A stretch of 64,000 nucleotides of DNA from Fratercula arctica (taxonomy: Eukaryota > Chordata > Aves > Charadriiformes > Alcidae), in contig CANTUZ010000012.1 of NCBI GenBank assembly GCA_947846985.1, positions 19,058,135 through 19,122,134 of the forward strand. Direction: 5' to 3'. This document shows, in pieces, positions 52,201 through 64,000 of this stretch (positions within the stretch are counted from its first letter, which is position 1; every line of letters begins with the position of its first letter). The position numbers were made by a program, and so were the translations under genes. Under the pieces are notes generated by a model. That model was not told the DNA's origin, did not search any database, and saw nothing but the letters and a program-made list of their open reading frames with translations.

Positions 52201-53953
52201 GTGACTATGGTAAACAAAAACTAGTCAGTAGAAGCAATTTCTTCTAGTTAAGATTCAGTGGCTTGTTTTCTAGAAGCTTGTGATGGAGTTTGTGAGTCAA
52301 TAGAAGTTGTCTTTACAGCTCTTTAGATTCAGGTTCCATTGGAAACAAATGGAACTGGCAAGACAGCAAGAAAAATGAAAATCTGAAAATACCCCAGGTA
52401 TTTCATGGGTTATCTCAGTTATTTGTTCAGTTCTATTTTAAAGAAATTTAAGAACAGCAACAACAAAAATCAGTTTCGTTTTGCAGAAAGAATTGTAACT
52501 AAGGCAGAACTAGCAAGAAATCACCAATTACAAATTACCATTACGGCTTTGAGTAGTGAACACAAGATCAGAGTTTACTACACAAGTAAATTGCCTAGAT
52601 TTATTCATTACTTTGGAAAAAAAAGAAATTACAAGAAGAAATGAAAATCTGTAAAAACTGATAATTGTGATATTATAGCAAAAGTATGCATATTATTAAT
52701 CTCCAGGCCAAGTGAGAATGATAAACCCCTCAGACTACACTCTTGATTCATATTGTCCACAGAATGCTTTGATGAAATTGCAGCTAATGCAGTCTTCAGG
52801 GTATGTATATTGTTACAAACAAAATGTATGTATATTGAATAAAATTGAAAAACAAACACTCAACCAGTAACTGTTCTGCATGAATGAGAACAGAAACAAG
52901 TAGTGCACATAAAAAAGGTTCAGTTACATTAAAGGCAAAACTAAGATGTGATCACAAACAAATTATATAACACCATCTGCTCTCAAGTTTCCAATTCACA
53001 GCCGCAGTTTAAGAAATAGTATTCTGATTATTCATCTCATATTACAGTACTATTTTTAACATACTAAGTATCCTATTTAGAAATTACTGACTGTTCAGCA
53101 CTAGCTGATTTCATTAAAGAGTATTCATACATCTTTTGGACATAAGATTTTAAGTAAAAAGTTGTTTTCACATCTATCAAATAATATGTTAACTATAGCA
53201 GTTTGTCAACTAATACCACCCTATTTTGAAGTAAATAGCTGTAGCAATTTCAGGAAAGTTTTAATCCAACTGAAGAGAAAAAAGCTTGTATGACTCATCC
53301 TTTATTTCTAATCCATATTATGTGTGCACAAATTAAAGACATAAGTTATTAGTAAATGGTTATGGAGTTAGTTACAAAATTAACTAATTAAATCTGAGAT
53401 TCAAACATCAGATTGGGCTCTCTTGTGCATTGACAGTAATAAAAATTACTCTTTCGCCCAATGTTTTCGGGCTGTCCCCTTTAAGTCTAGTTACTATTAG
53501 GTAATGACTACTGTAATGCTCCCTTCTGTAGGCCTCCATTCAAATACTACTTTTACTCCCTTTTTTTGAACCTAAACTAATTCTGCAGTAACGGTCAGTG
53601 TTGAAGTAATGAACCTCTTCTATCACTAAAGACAGTCAGAGTACACAGTGATTAGAATCTGTTGTGTAAGACTGTCTTTTTATATACTATACACAGACAC
53701 TTTTCTGAGTGGAACCACATTTTAAAGTATAAGTTTGTCTTTGTGGGACCACAAAGAAGCAGCTCTATCAAAACCTGAAGTGATTTTTGTGAGATGGTAA
53801 ATTCAAGATGATATTGTCAAATCAGTAAAAGCAAGTTTTGGTTTTGTGATTTCTACTTCTCAATGATGACACAATTCTATCCAACAATAGCGGACAAGAC
53901 TAAAAAGTACACATATGTTAGCACACAAGTAGTCTATGCACCATGTTGTTTAC
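49280..53953 (-). other. EVI5: EVI5 intron (4.7 kb)
   Basis: AT-rich, with T run at about 50922-50939 and A run at about 51026-51038. No gene or interspersed repeat recognised. Confidence 0.8.
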
Positions 53954-54100
53954 CTTGCATTCAATCTCTGCTTGTCTACGCTTTGCTTCATTCAACTGGG
54001 CAAGAAGTCCTTTGTTCTGTGCAGAAAGATACTGTACCTTCCCCTGTAAGTTGGTAACCTCTTGCTCTGCCCTTCGTAAATGGTTATAATTGATCTGATT
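53954..54100 (-). CDS. EVI5: EVI5 coiled-coil exon
   Basis: A 147-nt exon, 49 codons, phase 0/0. The acceptor is AAACTTCAG and the donor is TGCAAG/GTAAAC. It reads NQINYNHLRRAEQEVTNLQG, then KVQYLSAQNKGLLAQLNEAK and RRQAEIECK. It has strong heptads but lacks the RLREAE motif of its neighbours. The open frame extends past both junctions, which is intron read-through. Confidence 0.95.
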
Positions 54101-55788
54101 CTGAAGTTTATGAAAAAAAAAAGAAAAAAGAAAATGCATGTTAAGGAAAGATCTTTGATACTAATTTAACTCCCCAAAGTATGACAAGAAACACTTGTAG
54201 ATCATTCACTATAAAAAACTTTTTATGAAAAAGCATTCAGAATTTTGCAAGTTTAATCAGAAAAGTTTGCATAACATTTGGTTTACGACCAGGATATTCA
54301 AGTTGTTCTTAAACAACAGATGACTCATTGTAAGATTATTGCAAAGCTCCTGTACATCTGTTTTTCCCAATCTCTTGCTTAGGTAAGGCAAAGATCTTAA
54401 GAACTCTTATACCAACAACAGCAACAAGCTGATGCATCCAAGAAACATCAGATATGTCAGAAATATTATGTGTACATTTCTGTCCAGTGAATTCCTGAAA
54501 TTAACATGGGACCTTGATTAAGATCAGTGCATTAGTTCAAGTCACACCATTTTTATATGAAGCTGTACGTAGACTAGTACATAACACGAGAACAACTGCA
54601 TTTCTGTCAAATGATGGCTAAACAGCATAAGCATAAACAAAGAATCCATGCGTGACACTGAAGCGAGAAGTACCTAAAGGTCTTATGACTTTAATACATG
54701 TAATCCAGACAGCAGGATACCTATGCCCCCTACTGACTAAAATAAATACACAGGTGGGGAAAAAGCAACAAAACAAAAGCATATGTTAATTGTAGTGAAA
54801 CAGCGTTAATACTTCAATGAACAGTTGAAAAGTTATGGCAAGAGGAAGCTTTTATTCAGTTGGTATGGAAAAGTGGTGCCTCTGTCAGCAAAAAGCCTCC
54901 ATGTGCCTTGCAGGTTGCTCATCTCTCTTCAGTAGCACATCCTTATGCGTTCTTCTGGTTTCTGGGATTGCTGAAGCTTGTCAAGTAAAGCGTTTGTTTG
55001 TTTAGCCTTCTGGATGCACAGGTCTCCTTCAAGTAACAGCTAAAATTAGCGGGTATTTCATGGGAAGATTTCTCGAATTACAAATCCTTCTCAATAAACA
55101 GCACATTGTGCTTATTGATTCAGTCGAGAGTTCACTAATATATGAACTCACCAACTTTAGTGCATTTTCATTTCAGATCTGTTTGCTCAATAACAACTTA
55201 TTCCCTAGTTACACAAAAAAGATCTTGGCAGTTATTTTTGGTCTTTTCTGCACTAATCTCAGCAATGGTGTGTCATGGTTTTCTTTTCTGACACATGAAA
55301 CATAAAGCTTTTGCTAAAAAAAACCACCCTGACAACATGAAGCTGTTTTGCTTGAGAGTCCAGTTTAGTAACGAGTTCATGACCTCAGTAGATAGTAGAT
55401 AACCTAGTATAGGCAATTTCACCAGAAGAAAGAATTAGAATTATTACCAGAATCATCAATAAGGGTTGTGAAATTTAAAACACCTTAAATGTATTTTTGT
55501 TGTTACACCAGTTACAATTTAATGAGTTAAGTGTCATACACATTCAGAGTCTACCAATTAGTCCAAATGAGAAATTCAGAAAGCTTAGTCCTGGAAAAGA
55601 CTAAAGAGACATTAGAGTAAGCTGGACTATATGCACTACATTCTGCTAGTCTAACAGCATTTAAAAAGCTCATTTTGGAACTAAAGTCATGCCTGTAGGC
55701 GGTAAAGATCATCATCAAATATCTACCATTTGACATCAATTTGCCAGCATTCATCTCAATTCACACATGCTAGTGTTCAGTAACATAC
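54101..55788 (-). other. EVI5: EVI5 intron (1.7 kb)
   Basis: AT-rich with no recognised element. The plus-strand frame at 55060-55305 shows no known motif. Confidence 0.8.
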
Positions 55789-55947
55789 CTGCGTTTCCAT
55801 CTCCATCATTCTTTGTTTGGTCTCCTTCAGTTCAGCCTGAGTTTCTGCTTCTCTCAGTCGCACTGTCATCAGCTCATCCTGTAGCTCATTCACTGTGTTT
55901 TTTCTGGGAGGATCTTTCCATCTTCCACTAGTACGAGCTAAATGACG
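55789..55947 (-). CDS. EVI5: EVI5 coiled-coil exon
   Basis: A 159-nt exon, 53 codons, phase 0/0. The acceptor is TTTTTTTTAG and the donor is CGCAG/GTATGT. It starts with the basic stretch RHLARTSGRWKDPPRKN, then NELQDELMTVRLREAETQAE and LKETKQRMMEMETQ. This is the third copy of the module. The basic Pro-containing leader is likely a non-helical interruption. Confidence 0.95.
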
Positions 55948-56474
55948 CTAAAAAAAAGAGCATGCCATTGCTGATAATGCCTGAGCTTTCCTGCTGTTCC
56001 CTTATTTCATTTAAGCTCTCAGAGTTATACGGGGACAAGTTGCTGTAGTGCTCCTGTTTGTCCTAAAAACTAGAAACCCATGCAAACTTACTAGTTTTAG
56101 GAACAGCCAGTTAAAAAGCTAAGACAGTCATTCCCAACTACAGTAAGTCAGTGAATTGCAAGTGAGACTTGTGCCTATTTCTAGCCCTTGTTAACATTTA
56201 GTGAAGTAGGAGGACTGATCAGGTACTTCCTTTCTATCAGAATGGCTAGCTGGTAGCACAGGCTCTGCCATCTATAACAACTAGGGACCAATTTTTAACA
56301 TACTTTTGAAGTAAAGTTTCTTGTGACAGCTGCATTTAAAGATTTTCTCACCTCAGCAGCTTGATCTACCATCACTAGTTTTTATTGAACTCTACATCTC
56401 AAAATTTTGTAGTCGCTTGCTTTATCAACATTCATTGAAAATATAAATGGTTAAAAGTGTATTGCTTCCCATAC
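55948..56474 (-). other. EVI5: EVI5 intron (527 nt)
   Basis: A short intron between the second and third RLREAE-module exons, with a T-rich acceptor next to the 55947 exon. Nothing else seen. Confidence 0.8.
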
Positions 56475-56615
56475 CTGCCAGTGTTCCTCCAAATCTTTGA
56501 CTTGCTGCCTTAGTTCTTTGAGACCCATCAGAGCTTCTGCTTCTCTTAATTTTACTGCAATCAGTTCTTCTTGTAGTCTGGCAACATTTTCCTCATCAGG
56601 GAGAGAGCTGTTCCT
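56475..56615 (-). CDS. EVI5: EVI5 coiled-coil exon
   Basis: A 141-nt exon, 47 codons, phase 0/0. The acceptor is TTGTTGCAG and the donor is GGCAG/GTATGG. It reads RNSSLPDEENVARLQEELIA, then VKLREAEALMGLKELRQQVK and DLEEHWQ. This is the second copy of the LQEEL-KLREAEA-LKE module. The polar segment at its start is a likely break between coiled-coil segments. Confidence 0.95.
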
Positions 56616-58814
56616 CTGCAACAAGGACCATCCTCTTAAATACGTATTTGAATAAAATTGTGCTTAGAGAGACCCACTCCAAGAATATAAGCACGGAATG
56701 ATAACTTATTACTAACCAAACTTTCTTAATTACACATCCCTTGCCAAATAAAATGACGCAAAAAACCCCTAAGTTCCTGGATATAGCAAGTATAAATAAG
56801 TAACTTCCAACTGCCAACTACCAAAAAAAAAAACAAGGTAGTTTTGGGTATTCTGACTTGCAGATTTCCCTGGATGGTATCCCTAACAAAGCATTATTTG
56901 CACTATTTTGCGCATATCATCAAAAATATCGAGAGAAATCGGAGAGATTTTGAGCTAGTTGATAAAATTAAAGCAAACGAGGAACTGAAATTACACCTTT
57001 AGAATTATAACTTACAGGAAAAATAATAAATGAAAATTTATTTTTTGGGAAGTAGGTCATCTGCCTTCAAAAAGGAGAAAAGATAAATTGGCAAAAGGAA
57101 CCATCCATTAATATTTATAAACAACCACTAATCAGTAACAGGTCTTCCAGATGAAAGTGCATGGATGTTTACAAAAACACATGAGGAAAAAATAGAAAGA
57201 CTAGAGAAAGCTAAATAGAAAACAGGAAAACACATGGGAGGAGTGACCTGTGGAAAGTGAAACAGTGATGAAATCAGAATAATGGAAGTCTGGGAAGAAA
57301 ACAGAGGGGAAGAAAAAGAATATAGTCTGCCTAACTACAATATCTCTAGATCAAATCATTGGTCATCGAATACTCAAAGTTGAGCTGTACTTCATCACTT
57401 TCTACTGTATTTCTCAGTAAAATTGAGTATTTTTGTAGATGTGTAATACTGTGACAGTTGCCAGTTTTTCTTGAGAGTTGAGATTGAAGTAATTAACTAA
57501 CTACAGAACACAGCACAATTAACTAACAGAACAGAGCACAACATCCATTTATTAGCATCGCAGTGCTTCAGAATCATGGTATTAAGTATTGGCAAATATG
57601 AAGCGATAGGGTGTGTTTCTGAACGTTTACATCACTGCCAGTATAGCCATGCGAGTCTTGGGTTACTGAGCAGAATCTTCCCAGATTACATGACACATCC
57701 CTAACTAACAGCAGTAAAGAACTGTATTTGTAGGAATTTGAGGGAGTTAACTTCAGCCACTTTCTCATGTGCCTAAGTTCATTATGACAGACCGAAACAC
57801 TACTATACATCTGAGTTGTCTGGTACACTTGACTTTCCCCCACTGCTCCAGTTTTTCTTCACATTTAAGTTTTGCGTGTATGCTATCTTCATGCTGAAGG
57901 TTACAAAAAGAAGTAGTCTTTTTGAACTGAAAAATACCTTAGATGCTGAATTCTTACCAGTGTTCAGTACAGTAAAAACTGCCACACTACTTGCCTGTCA
58001 GACTCCCATGAAGCCCCTCAGATGACTAAAAAACATAAATTAAAATCTTAACTCTAGTGGGTTAATCCAGTTAGCTATTAAGTTCTGGTGACATTCCGGA
58101 GCGTACAGCTCTTTAAAATTTCCATGAGGAAATAATTTCCAAAGCCAATACAACAGGATCTGAAAAGGATGCTTTATATTAGGTCAGCAAGTGGGTTTTT
58201 TTCTTTCCTTTTTGAAATTTTATTTTGCAGTTAAGTTTTTCTTCAAAGAAAGGTAAACTTTTGACAGTTGGTTTGAATACAGCTCAAACTGTGGCATCAG
58301 TAAGTTACAAGTTGGGATGGCACCCAAAAAAGCAGTAGAGATTTTGATACTCAACAGTGGAAGTATTCTTTCCCTGCCCATAATGGGACGAAGTGGGAGA
58401 CACTCAAGAACTCAAGACCTGGGAATGGTAACATTGAACTCTTTCCTCCTCCCCTCCCAAACTATTTACTTTCACATCACCTCAATGCTCGCCCTAAGCT
58501 GACTGCTCTTGTTGCAGGATATCATTTTGAAACAATTCATGTTTACTGTAAAGACCACCAGATTCCAAGTTTTCCACTGCAGTGGGTGTCAGGAACAGGA
58601 GAAAAGTGATCTGTTCTTCACAAACCTTTCCCAGTGCAAAAAGCTCTTAGGGGTTTTTTTTTTGCTATATTAACCGCAGATTTCTGTAGCATATAAAGAT
58701 TGCAAGAAGTGAAAACAGAGGAGAAGATTCTAGAGCACAGTCATGCAAAGAATTACAGGGACCTGTATTCTGTTTCTACTATTATTTTATACAGAGGGTC
58801 CTGGTTTGATTTAC
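56616..58814 (-). other. EVI5: EVI5 intron (2.2 kb)
   Basis: AT-rich. It contains an imperfect tandem duplication at 57491-57539. No other recognised element. Confidence 0.8.
57491..57539. repeat. Imperfect tandem duplication (26 and 23 bp)
   Basis: Copy one is at 57491-57516 and copy two at 57517-57539. Both start aattaactaac and end in a gaacacagcac/gaacagagcac pair, with a 3-nt deletion in copy two. Confidence 0.85.
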
Positions 58815-58949
58815 CTTTTCCATCTCTAGAACTTTATCTTGCATCTCCTTCAGGGCACAATGGGATTCTGCTTCACTCAGCCTGGCTTGGACCAGCTCTT
58901 TTTCCAGCTGTAGCACAAAGTCTTCACTGTATCGTGAACTGCATTTATG
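58815..58949 (-). CDS. EVI5: EVI5 coiled-coil exon (first in window)
   Basis: A 135-nt exon, 45 codons, phase 0/0. The acceptor is CTTTGTAG and the donor is AAAAG/GTAAATC. It reads HKCSSRYSEDFVLQLEKELV and then QARLSEAESHCALKEMQDKV. This is the first of four related heptad modules built around L-E-x-E-L and the R-L-x-E-A-E motif. It forms part of the long C-terminal coiled coil. Confidence 0.95.
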
Positions 58950-61900
58950 CTACAAAGTTTGCAGAAATATGTTTAGTATGAAGCACAGACTGTTTGAAAG
59001 GGGTTTTATATGCCAGATTTGGAGTGAAAAGTGCATTCAAATGCTTAACATTAGGAATACTAGCTTAGGATCGATAGACGCGCTTACCTTACACAAGTCT
59101 ATTAACATGTCCATCCAGACTGCTAACAATAAGAACCCTATGCTATGCACCTCAAACCCCACCACAAGCCAAATACGTAAGACTAAACTGAGACCCCTAC
59201 GAGTACTGATGAGCAACAACTCACACTTTTCTTTAATTGTTACCCACACCAAAAAAATCTCAAAAGGATCTGTGATTATTTTGTGATATGCTGAAAAAGA
59301 TGCTTAGGAAAGACTAGCTTATTACTAGATTAACAGAAGTATCTCTCTTGATCCCTACTTACTTAAAGTCTGATTCAACAGAAGCATCTTGGATTTATGA
59401 GAAAAAGCCAGGTACAAGTACAGCCCCTTCTAGACAGGCAGCAGAGGCCCAAGCTACAAAGAAATTTGGTTCTTTCCATATAGGACTTACTCCAAGACTA
59501 CTCCCAGCCAGTTTTGCACATGGAAACACATTCCCTCAGTAATAAAACAGCAGTTCAAAATTTAAGGTCACCCTTTCTAAACTTCGGGGGAAACCCCCAC
59601 AGTTCTGCTCAAGTAAGGTAATTCACCGTTAATTTAGTTCTTGACTGTTGATTAGCTGGAATTAAAAGTGAGATAATCCTTTCACTTGCTAAAGCACAAT
59701 TTCATGAAACTGCATCTGTCAACAGATACATCCAGCTGAAGTCGTAGTAAGCATTTGTATTCAGAAGCCCTACTTAATTTCTTCCTCCAGCCAACAGTTA
59801 CAAAATACATTATATTTCTTTCTTGGGTCACTTTAAAATTACTTGAAATTCACCACAGATTGTTAGACTTGCTTGACAGGCCATGCCATCCTAAATCAAC
59901 ACTTAAATTTCTCGTTTAGGAAAAAAATGGTTGTTGAAATCCCCAAAGTATAGTTGCCTAGTTACTGTGTATGCTTAGCTACCCTGAAAATTAAATATAA
60001 AGGGAAATAATTTAATACATCTTTGGTGCCATTAACTACATTGTGAAAAATAAATGCTATACTTGGATTCACAGATGAAGTATTATTCAATTAACAATGC
60101 AACTTTAAAATCCACAGAGTATTCATTATACTAAAGATACAACTGTTTCTTCCTTTATTTTATGTTTGCATCAAACAATTTAGTTTTCTGCATCTAAAAA
60201 CAGTTGACAAAATTAACAGAAAAGTCTTCAGTTCCATTTGCTTCTGTATGACATTCTCTGACCTTTAATGCACAAGCCAAAGGCAAGCAGGACTAAACAG
60301 GGATTTACGACATCTAACTACATGGTAAAGAAACGGTTTTTCATTTATTTTTATACTTCTGCATGCCAACTAAGCCTTTCATCGTGACTTACAGTACAAT
60401 CCAAATTCAAAATCTACATTAACTTGAGTGTTACAGTTTATTGTATTTCTTATAAATATATGTCTACAGGGAGCTATAATGGAAGAGATCTACACAAAGC
60501 ATTAAAAGGCAAATACAGCTCACACAGGCAGTCTTTAGTGTCACGGAGACTATCTATTTAAGTGCTCATCCCACCTAACTGTGCAGTTCAACACACAAGG
60601 AACACTTAATGTACAAAGATTATAGTATATTTAATATTGATTTTCCCTTATACAATACTAATTAAATTCATATTCTTTTCAACCCACATAGCATCTTTGC
60701 CTCAGCAAGCAGTGGAGGTAGCCCTGATTCGAGTGCAAGGAGAGACTGGGTGGACAACGCTGATGCATTTCTACAATTGCTTTACCTGATATGGGAGCAC
60801 AAGTAGCATACATACATAACAACATGCAAACACTGAGGATAGGCAACAGCTCTTTCTTGCTCCCTGGCTGTTTGTACAAGTTCATCAGATGATACAGATA
60901 CTTAAATGGTCTTGTTCCAGATTCTGTTTATGATACATATAGAACAAGAATGAATGCACTGTGCTTTCCTCAAGTAAGAAGGCCTCTTGTACTTTCCAGG
61001 AAATGAGAAAAAACAGCAGATTTGAAGAGCTGAATACATCCTGATTTTGCAACAATATATGTGTACTCTAAATAGTTTTCGACTACAAAAATCTAACTGA
61101 TGTTTGTCAAGTAACGGAGAGTGTAAAAAGAAAAACTTACTTTATCCAGTTTCAGGCACAAGTCATGCCGCCTTTAAATCTGTCTTTAGATTTTGCCTGC
61201 CTAAGGAATATTTTAGGACTACTTCTCTATTTACAGACAGCAAACTTTACATCAAGTCTTGACAGGCTGGCAAAAAAACCACAGCCAAGATCAAAACAGA
61301 TTTTAAAAACAATAGTCACAAATTCAAAGTTGTGATTTTTTTTTCCTTAAAAAAACAACACACAATTTTAATAATGTAGAATATAAAGGTAGCACAAGTT
61401 TATAGTCAAAACAATATTTGAGAGCTACTTTAAGACTGACTTCTTTAGCAAAAGAACTGCTTTTATATATTTGCCTTGAGCCCTAGAATTTATGACAAAA
61501 AACACAATGTGAATGCATATTTCCAGGCACCAGCCAAACGTTTTAACCACAGTAACACTGTTTTTCTTGGCTGTGTTTAAAATATGTTTGTAATATAAAG
61601 CACTAAAAATGTAATTCTATAACCATTTACTTCTGAAAGAAACAAGTCCTTGCTTGGCTTCACAAAACTGGATTTCTTTACCCCAAACTTTTCTTAAAAT
61701 CTCAGAAATAGTAAAATCTCAGAGATTGACACAACCATTCCTAATATTATTTCAGCTGATGACAGATCATTACAGATTATTATTTATACTGAAGGACAAC
61801 TAACAGATTGTCCAGCAGGTGCCCAGGTAACTTTGGTTACACATTTAAGCACTAACTGTAGTAAAGTGGGTTTTTTTTATTTTCTGATTTTTGTTTGCAA

Positions 61901-64000
61901 ATCAGAACATAACATTAAAAAAGTATATTGTAAAATAAAGTTCCATAAGGTTGCAACACATTTACAAGCATACATTCCCTATATCAGTTATTATGCTCTT
62001 AATTATTATCAGTCATTTTAGCATGAGTTCCTGAACAGAAACTATGCATTACAGAGTTGCTGTAACAATAACCAAATACATGGCTATGAATTACTTTGCA
62101 AAACACACATGCTTCCATCTGAATGTTTAGTCAATTAAAATTCTATCTTCACATAATACACTTGAAGAGCCTTCTTAAAAATAAGATGTGAAGCAATTCT
62201 AGCTTGAACTGCCTCTCATTTCTTAGATTCAATTTTCAAGCGTTCAGACTGATGAACTGGGTAACCATTGAAAATTAAGAGTATCACTGGGAAAAACTGA
62301 GATTTGTGTTGTGGAGGTGTATTAAGTGGAGTTAATTCTGGAGGTGTATTTCTGAAGGCAGAAATAGTTAGATTATCATTTTTATACATGCTGAGGAACC
62401 TACCTTTTTCATTTAGAAACAATAGGAGAAAAAGAACAGAGAAAAAACCTTCAGCACATAATTAGCAGCAGTAGGTGAGAATAGGCTGATTATCCTCACC
62501 CCTAACTCCTCAAATACCATCATAGTATGCCTCAAGAGAAAACCTTCTGTATTCTGTTGAAGTCAGGCACAACTTCCTCCATGCAGCTCTTGATTTAGTG
62601 TCTGTATGAGGATGAAACCACCTTCCTCTCTATCTTTTGGTTACCCACCACATCTAGAAGCCTTTGGCAAGTTTCTATATTTAAAGATCAGACATGCCAA
62701 AGACAGATTAGTAGCATTCTCTTCAAAACCATTCACGCAAATGTTTAGGTAGCTGAAGCACCTAAATATAAAAACTGTACAGGTCATAACACTGTTTTTA
62801 AAAACTTTACACTGACAGAGCTGCTCTCTACTAAGATGTAAAAGTTCGCATCCAAAGTAAAATTAAGTGTGAAGACTCCATCTCAAGCCTTATTATTTTC
62901 CACTTCCTTTTCCCCTTCCAAATGACTTTAAATACATTCAGAAATATGCAGAATACATTTGATGACACTTAATATATGATTTATTACATGATCATTAGTA
63001 TTATTTTCAGGTTGTCTGGGAGAAATACTATAGCAGAACTTCCCTTCCTTTCACTAAGAAACAATGGTAAGAACAACCTCTCTAAGCAGACACAACACTT
63101 TGTAATAAAGTCATTCTGGTTTAATTAAAAACTCCCTATAAATACTTCAGCACAAGAAAAATTAAAGTTGCATGTAATTTGGTCTTCTAGTGTTGTACTT
63201 CAGTCAAAAGAATACTCCTCTACCCATCCCTGTATTCAGCCTTACAAAGAAGTGCTGCAGTAGAGAATTTCTTCATATACACATACTCCTTGTAGGCACC
63301 TTCAATACTTACCTTTAAGCCACCCCAACTTGTGCTATCAAATCTCACAGAACAAACCCTAGATTGTATTTAAATACAAATGCATAACCTTTTTACAAAG
63401 GTTATGTTAGCCTTCTTAAAAATACTGTCATTCAGATAATATTTTTGCTACCAACAAAACAAAAAAAAAGCCCACTCATTTCTCCTGCCTCATGATTTAC
63501 AAGTGGGTTGTGTTTTGCTTTCTTTTTTTTAAATCCCATAGTGTTGCTCAGAAGAGGCAGACACAAGTATCCTTAGGCAGTTCTTTTCATACATTCCTAT
63601 TCAGAAATTCACACCCGAACTGTACAGTTTCTATCATGCTGAAACAGACAACTCAACTTTGGAAAAGATGTAGACTATAAAATATGTAGGATAGATGCTA
63701 TACCTTTAAATAACTACAGATAAACTATATAGCCATTTATAAGTTCACTGTGCAATCCTTTTGCTAATCATAAACAAAACTGAAATAATTGGAAGGGAAA
63801 AAAAACCAACAACATTGAAGCAAATATTCATAAGATAATACTGAAGAGAAGCATTGCCAAGAGCAGAGCTACTGGCACTAGGAAGCAGCAAAAAAATTTA
63901 TCAGTGTAATCTACTTAAAGTGAAATGCCAGAATTCGAAAGAAATTGATGGATTTCCACTAGGTGGTGCCCTCAGTGCATGCAGCTGTTTACCTTTGTTG
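58950..64000 (-). other. EVI5: EVI5 intron, continuing beyond the window
   Basis: The exon expected before HKCSS should end in a Gln-rich stretch in related proteins. No such exon with a proper donor was found here, so this 5-kb stretch is intron. It contains a 10-bp perfect inverted repeat with a 4-nt loop at 63383-63406 and T/A homopolymers. No interspersed repeat recognised. Confidence 0.7.

Larger units (their letters stand above)
16806..58949 (-). other. EVI5: EVI5 gene, 3' part (last seven coding exons)
   Basis: Gene-level entry. The coding parts on the minus strand are 58949-58815, 56615-56475, 55947-55789, 54100-53954, 49279-49184, 38095-38000 and 17108-16806. All junctions are GT/AG and all are in phase 0, giving 358 codons plus TGA. 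EVI5 is a TBC-domain GTPase-activating protein linked to Rab11 and membrane traffic. It also acts at the centrosome, spindle and midbody and stabilises the APC/C inhibitor EMI1. Only the C-terminal coiled-coil half and acidic tail are in the window; the TBC domain is encoded beyond 64000. The paralogue EVI5L is the main alternative, but strings such as HKCSSRYSEDFVLQLEKELV and KSDSNQYI, together with the adjacent GFI1, fit EVI5. The comparison is from memory. Confidence 0.95.

Noticed and set aside
63991..64000. Donor-like acctttgttg at the window end (minus ...CAACAAAG/GTAAAC) as the next EVI5 exon
   Set aside because: The residues do not fit the Gln-rich end expected before HKCSS and only 8 nt are visible. 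Could be chance.
1..64000. tRNA, rRNA, CRISPR, endogenous retrovirus or processed pseudogene
   Set aside because: Looked for A/B boxes, regularly spaced repeats, LTR pairs, long gag/pol-like frames and intronless gene copies; none seen.

Overview
The window is vertebrate nuclear DNA, most likely from a bird. The protein-coding content is split into short exons bounded by GT/AG. The gene pair is GFI1 followed by EVI5, which sit next to each other in vertebrate genomes. The interspersed repeats I can recognise are CR1-type LINEs, the dominant repeat of birds and reptiles, and introns and intergenic DNA are compact. I cannot name the species. No bacterial, viral, plasmid, CRISPR or tRNA/rRNA features were seen.

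Layout. (1) 1-6377, minus strand: the 5' (N-terminal) four coding exons of GFI1, a SNAG-domain zinc-finger repressor. They give 292 codons, from the SNAG start to the end of zinc finger 2. The exons for the remaining zinc fingers lie outside the window, left of position 1. The intron at 1235-5790 holds a perfect 39-bp inverted repeat near its donor. (2) About 5.7-11.06 kb: very GC- and CpG-rich DNA in three blocks (about 5.7-8.3, 8.8-9.5 and 10.3-11.06 kb), the probable GFI1 promoter/CpG-island region. Long open frames there on both strands are composition artefacts. (3) 11.06-16.8 kb: AT-rich DNA between the genes, whose right part is probably the EVI5 3' UTR. (4) 16806-58949, minus strand: the last seven coding exons of EVI5 (358 codons plus stop), spread over 42 kb. 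They encode most of the C-terminal coiled coil and the acidic tail ending in a PDZ-ligand-like STTV. The upstream exons (TBC/RabGAP domain) lie beyond 64000. (5) The EVI5 introns are AT-rich. The 21-kb last intron carries one CR1 fragment in plus orientation and one older CR1/L3-like fragment in minus orientation.

The two genes are in tandem on the minus strand: EVI5 stops at 16806 and GFI1 starts at 6377, about 10.4 kb apart. They are not functionally an operon. GFI1 is a haematopoietic/neural transcriptional repressor, and EVI5 is a Rab-GAP/coiled-coil protein of centrosome, midbody and membrane traffic. Their adjacency is best known from the mouse Gfi1/Evi5 proviral insertion locus. I found no convincing undescribed system. 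The most unusual local feature is the perfect palindrome in the GFI1 intron, followed by the unassigned CpG island at 10.3-11.06 kb and the repeated exon module of EVI5.
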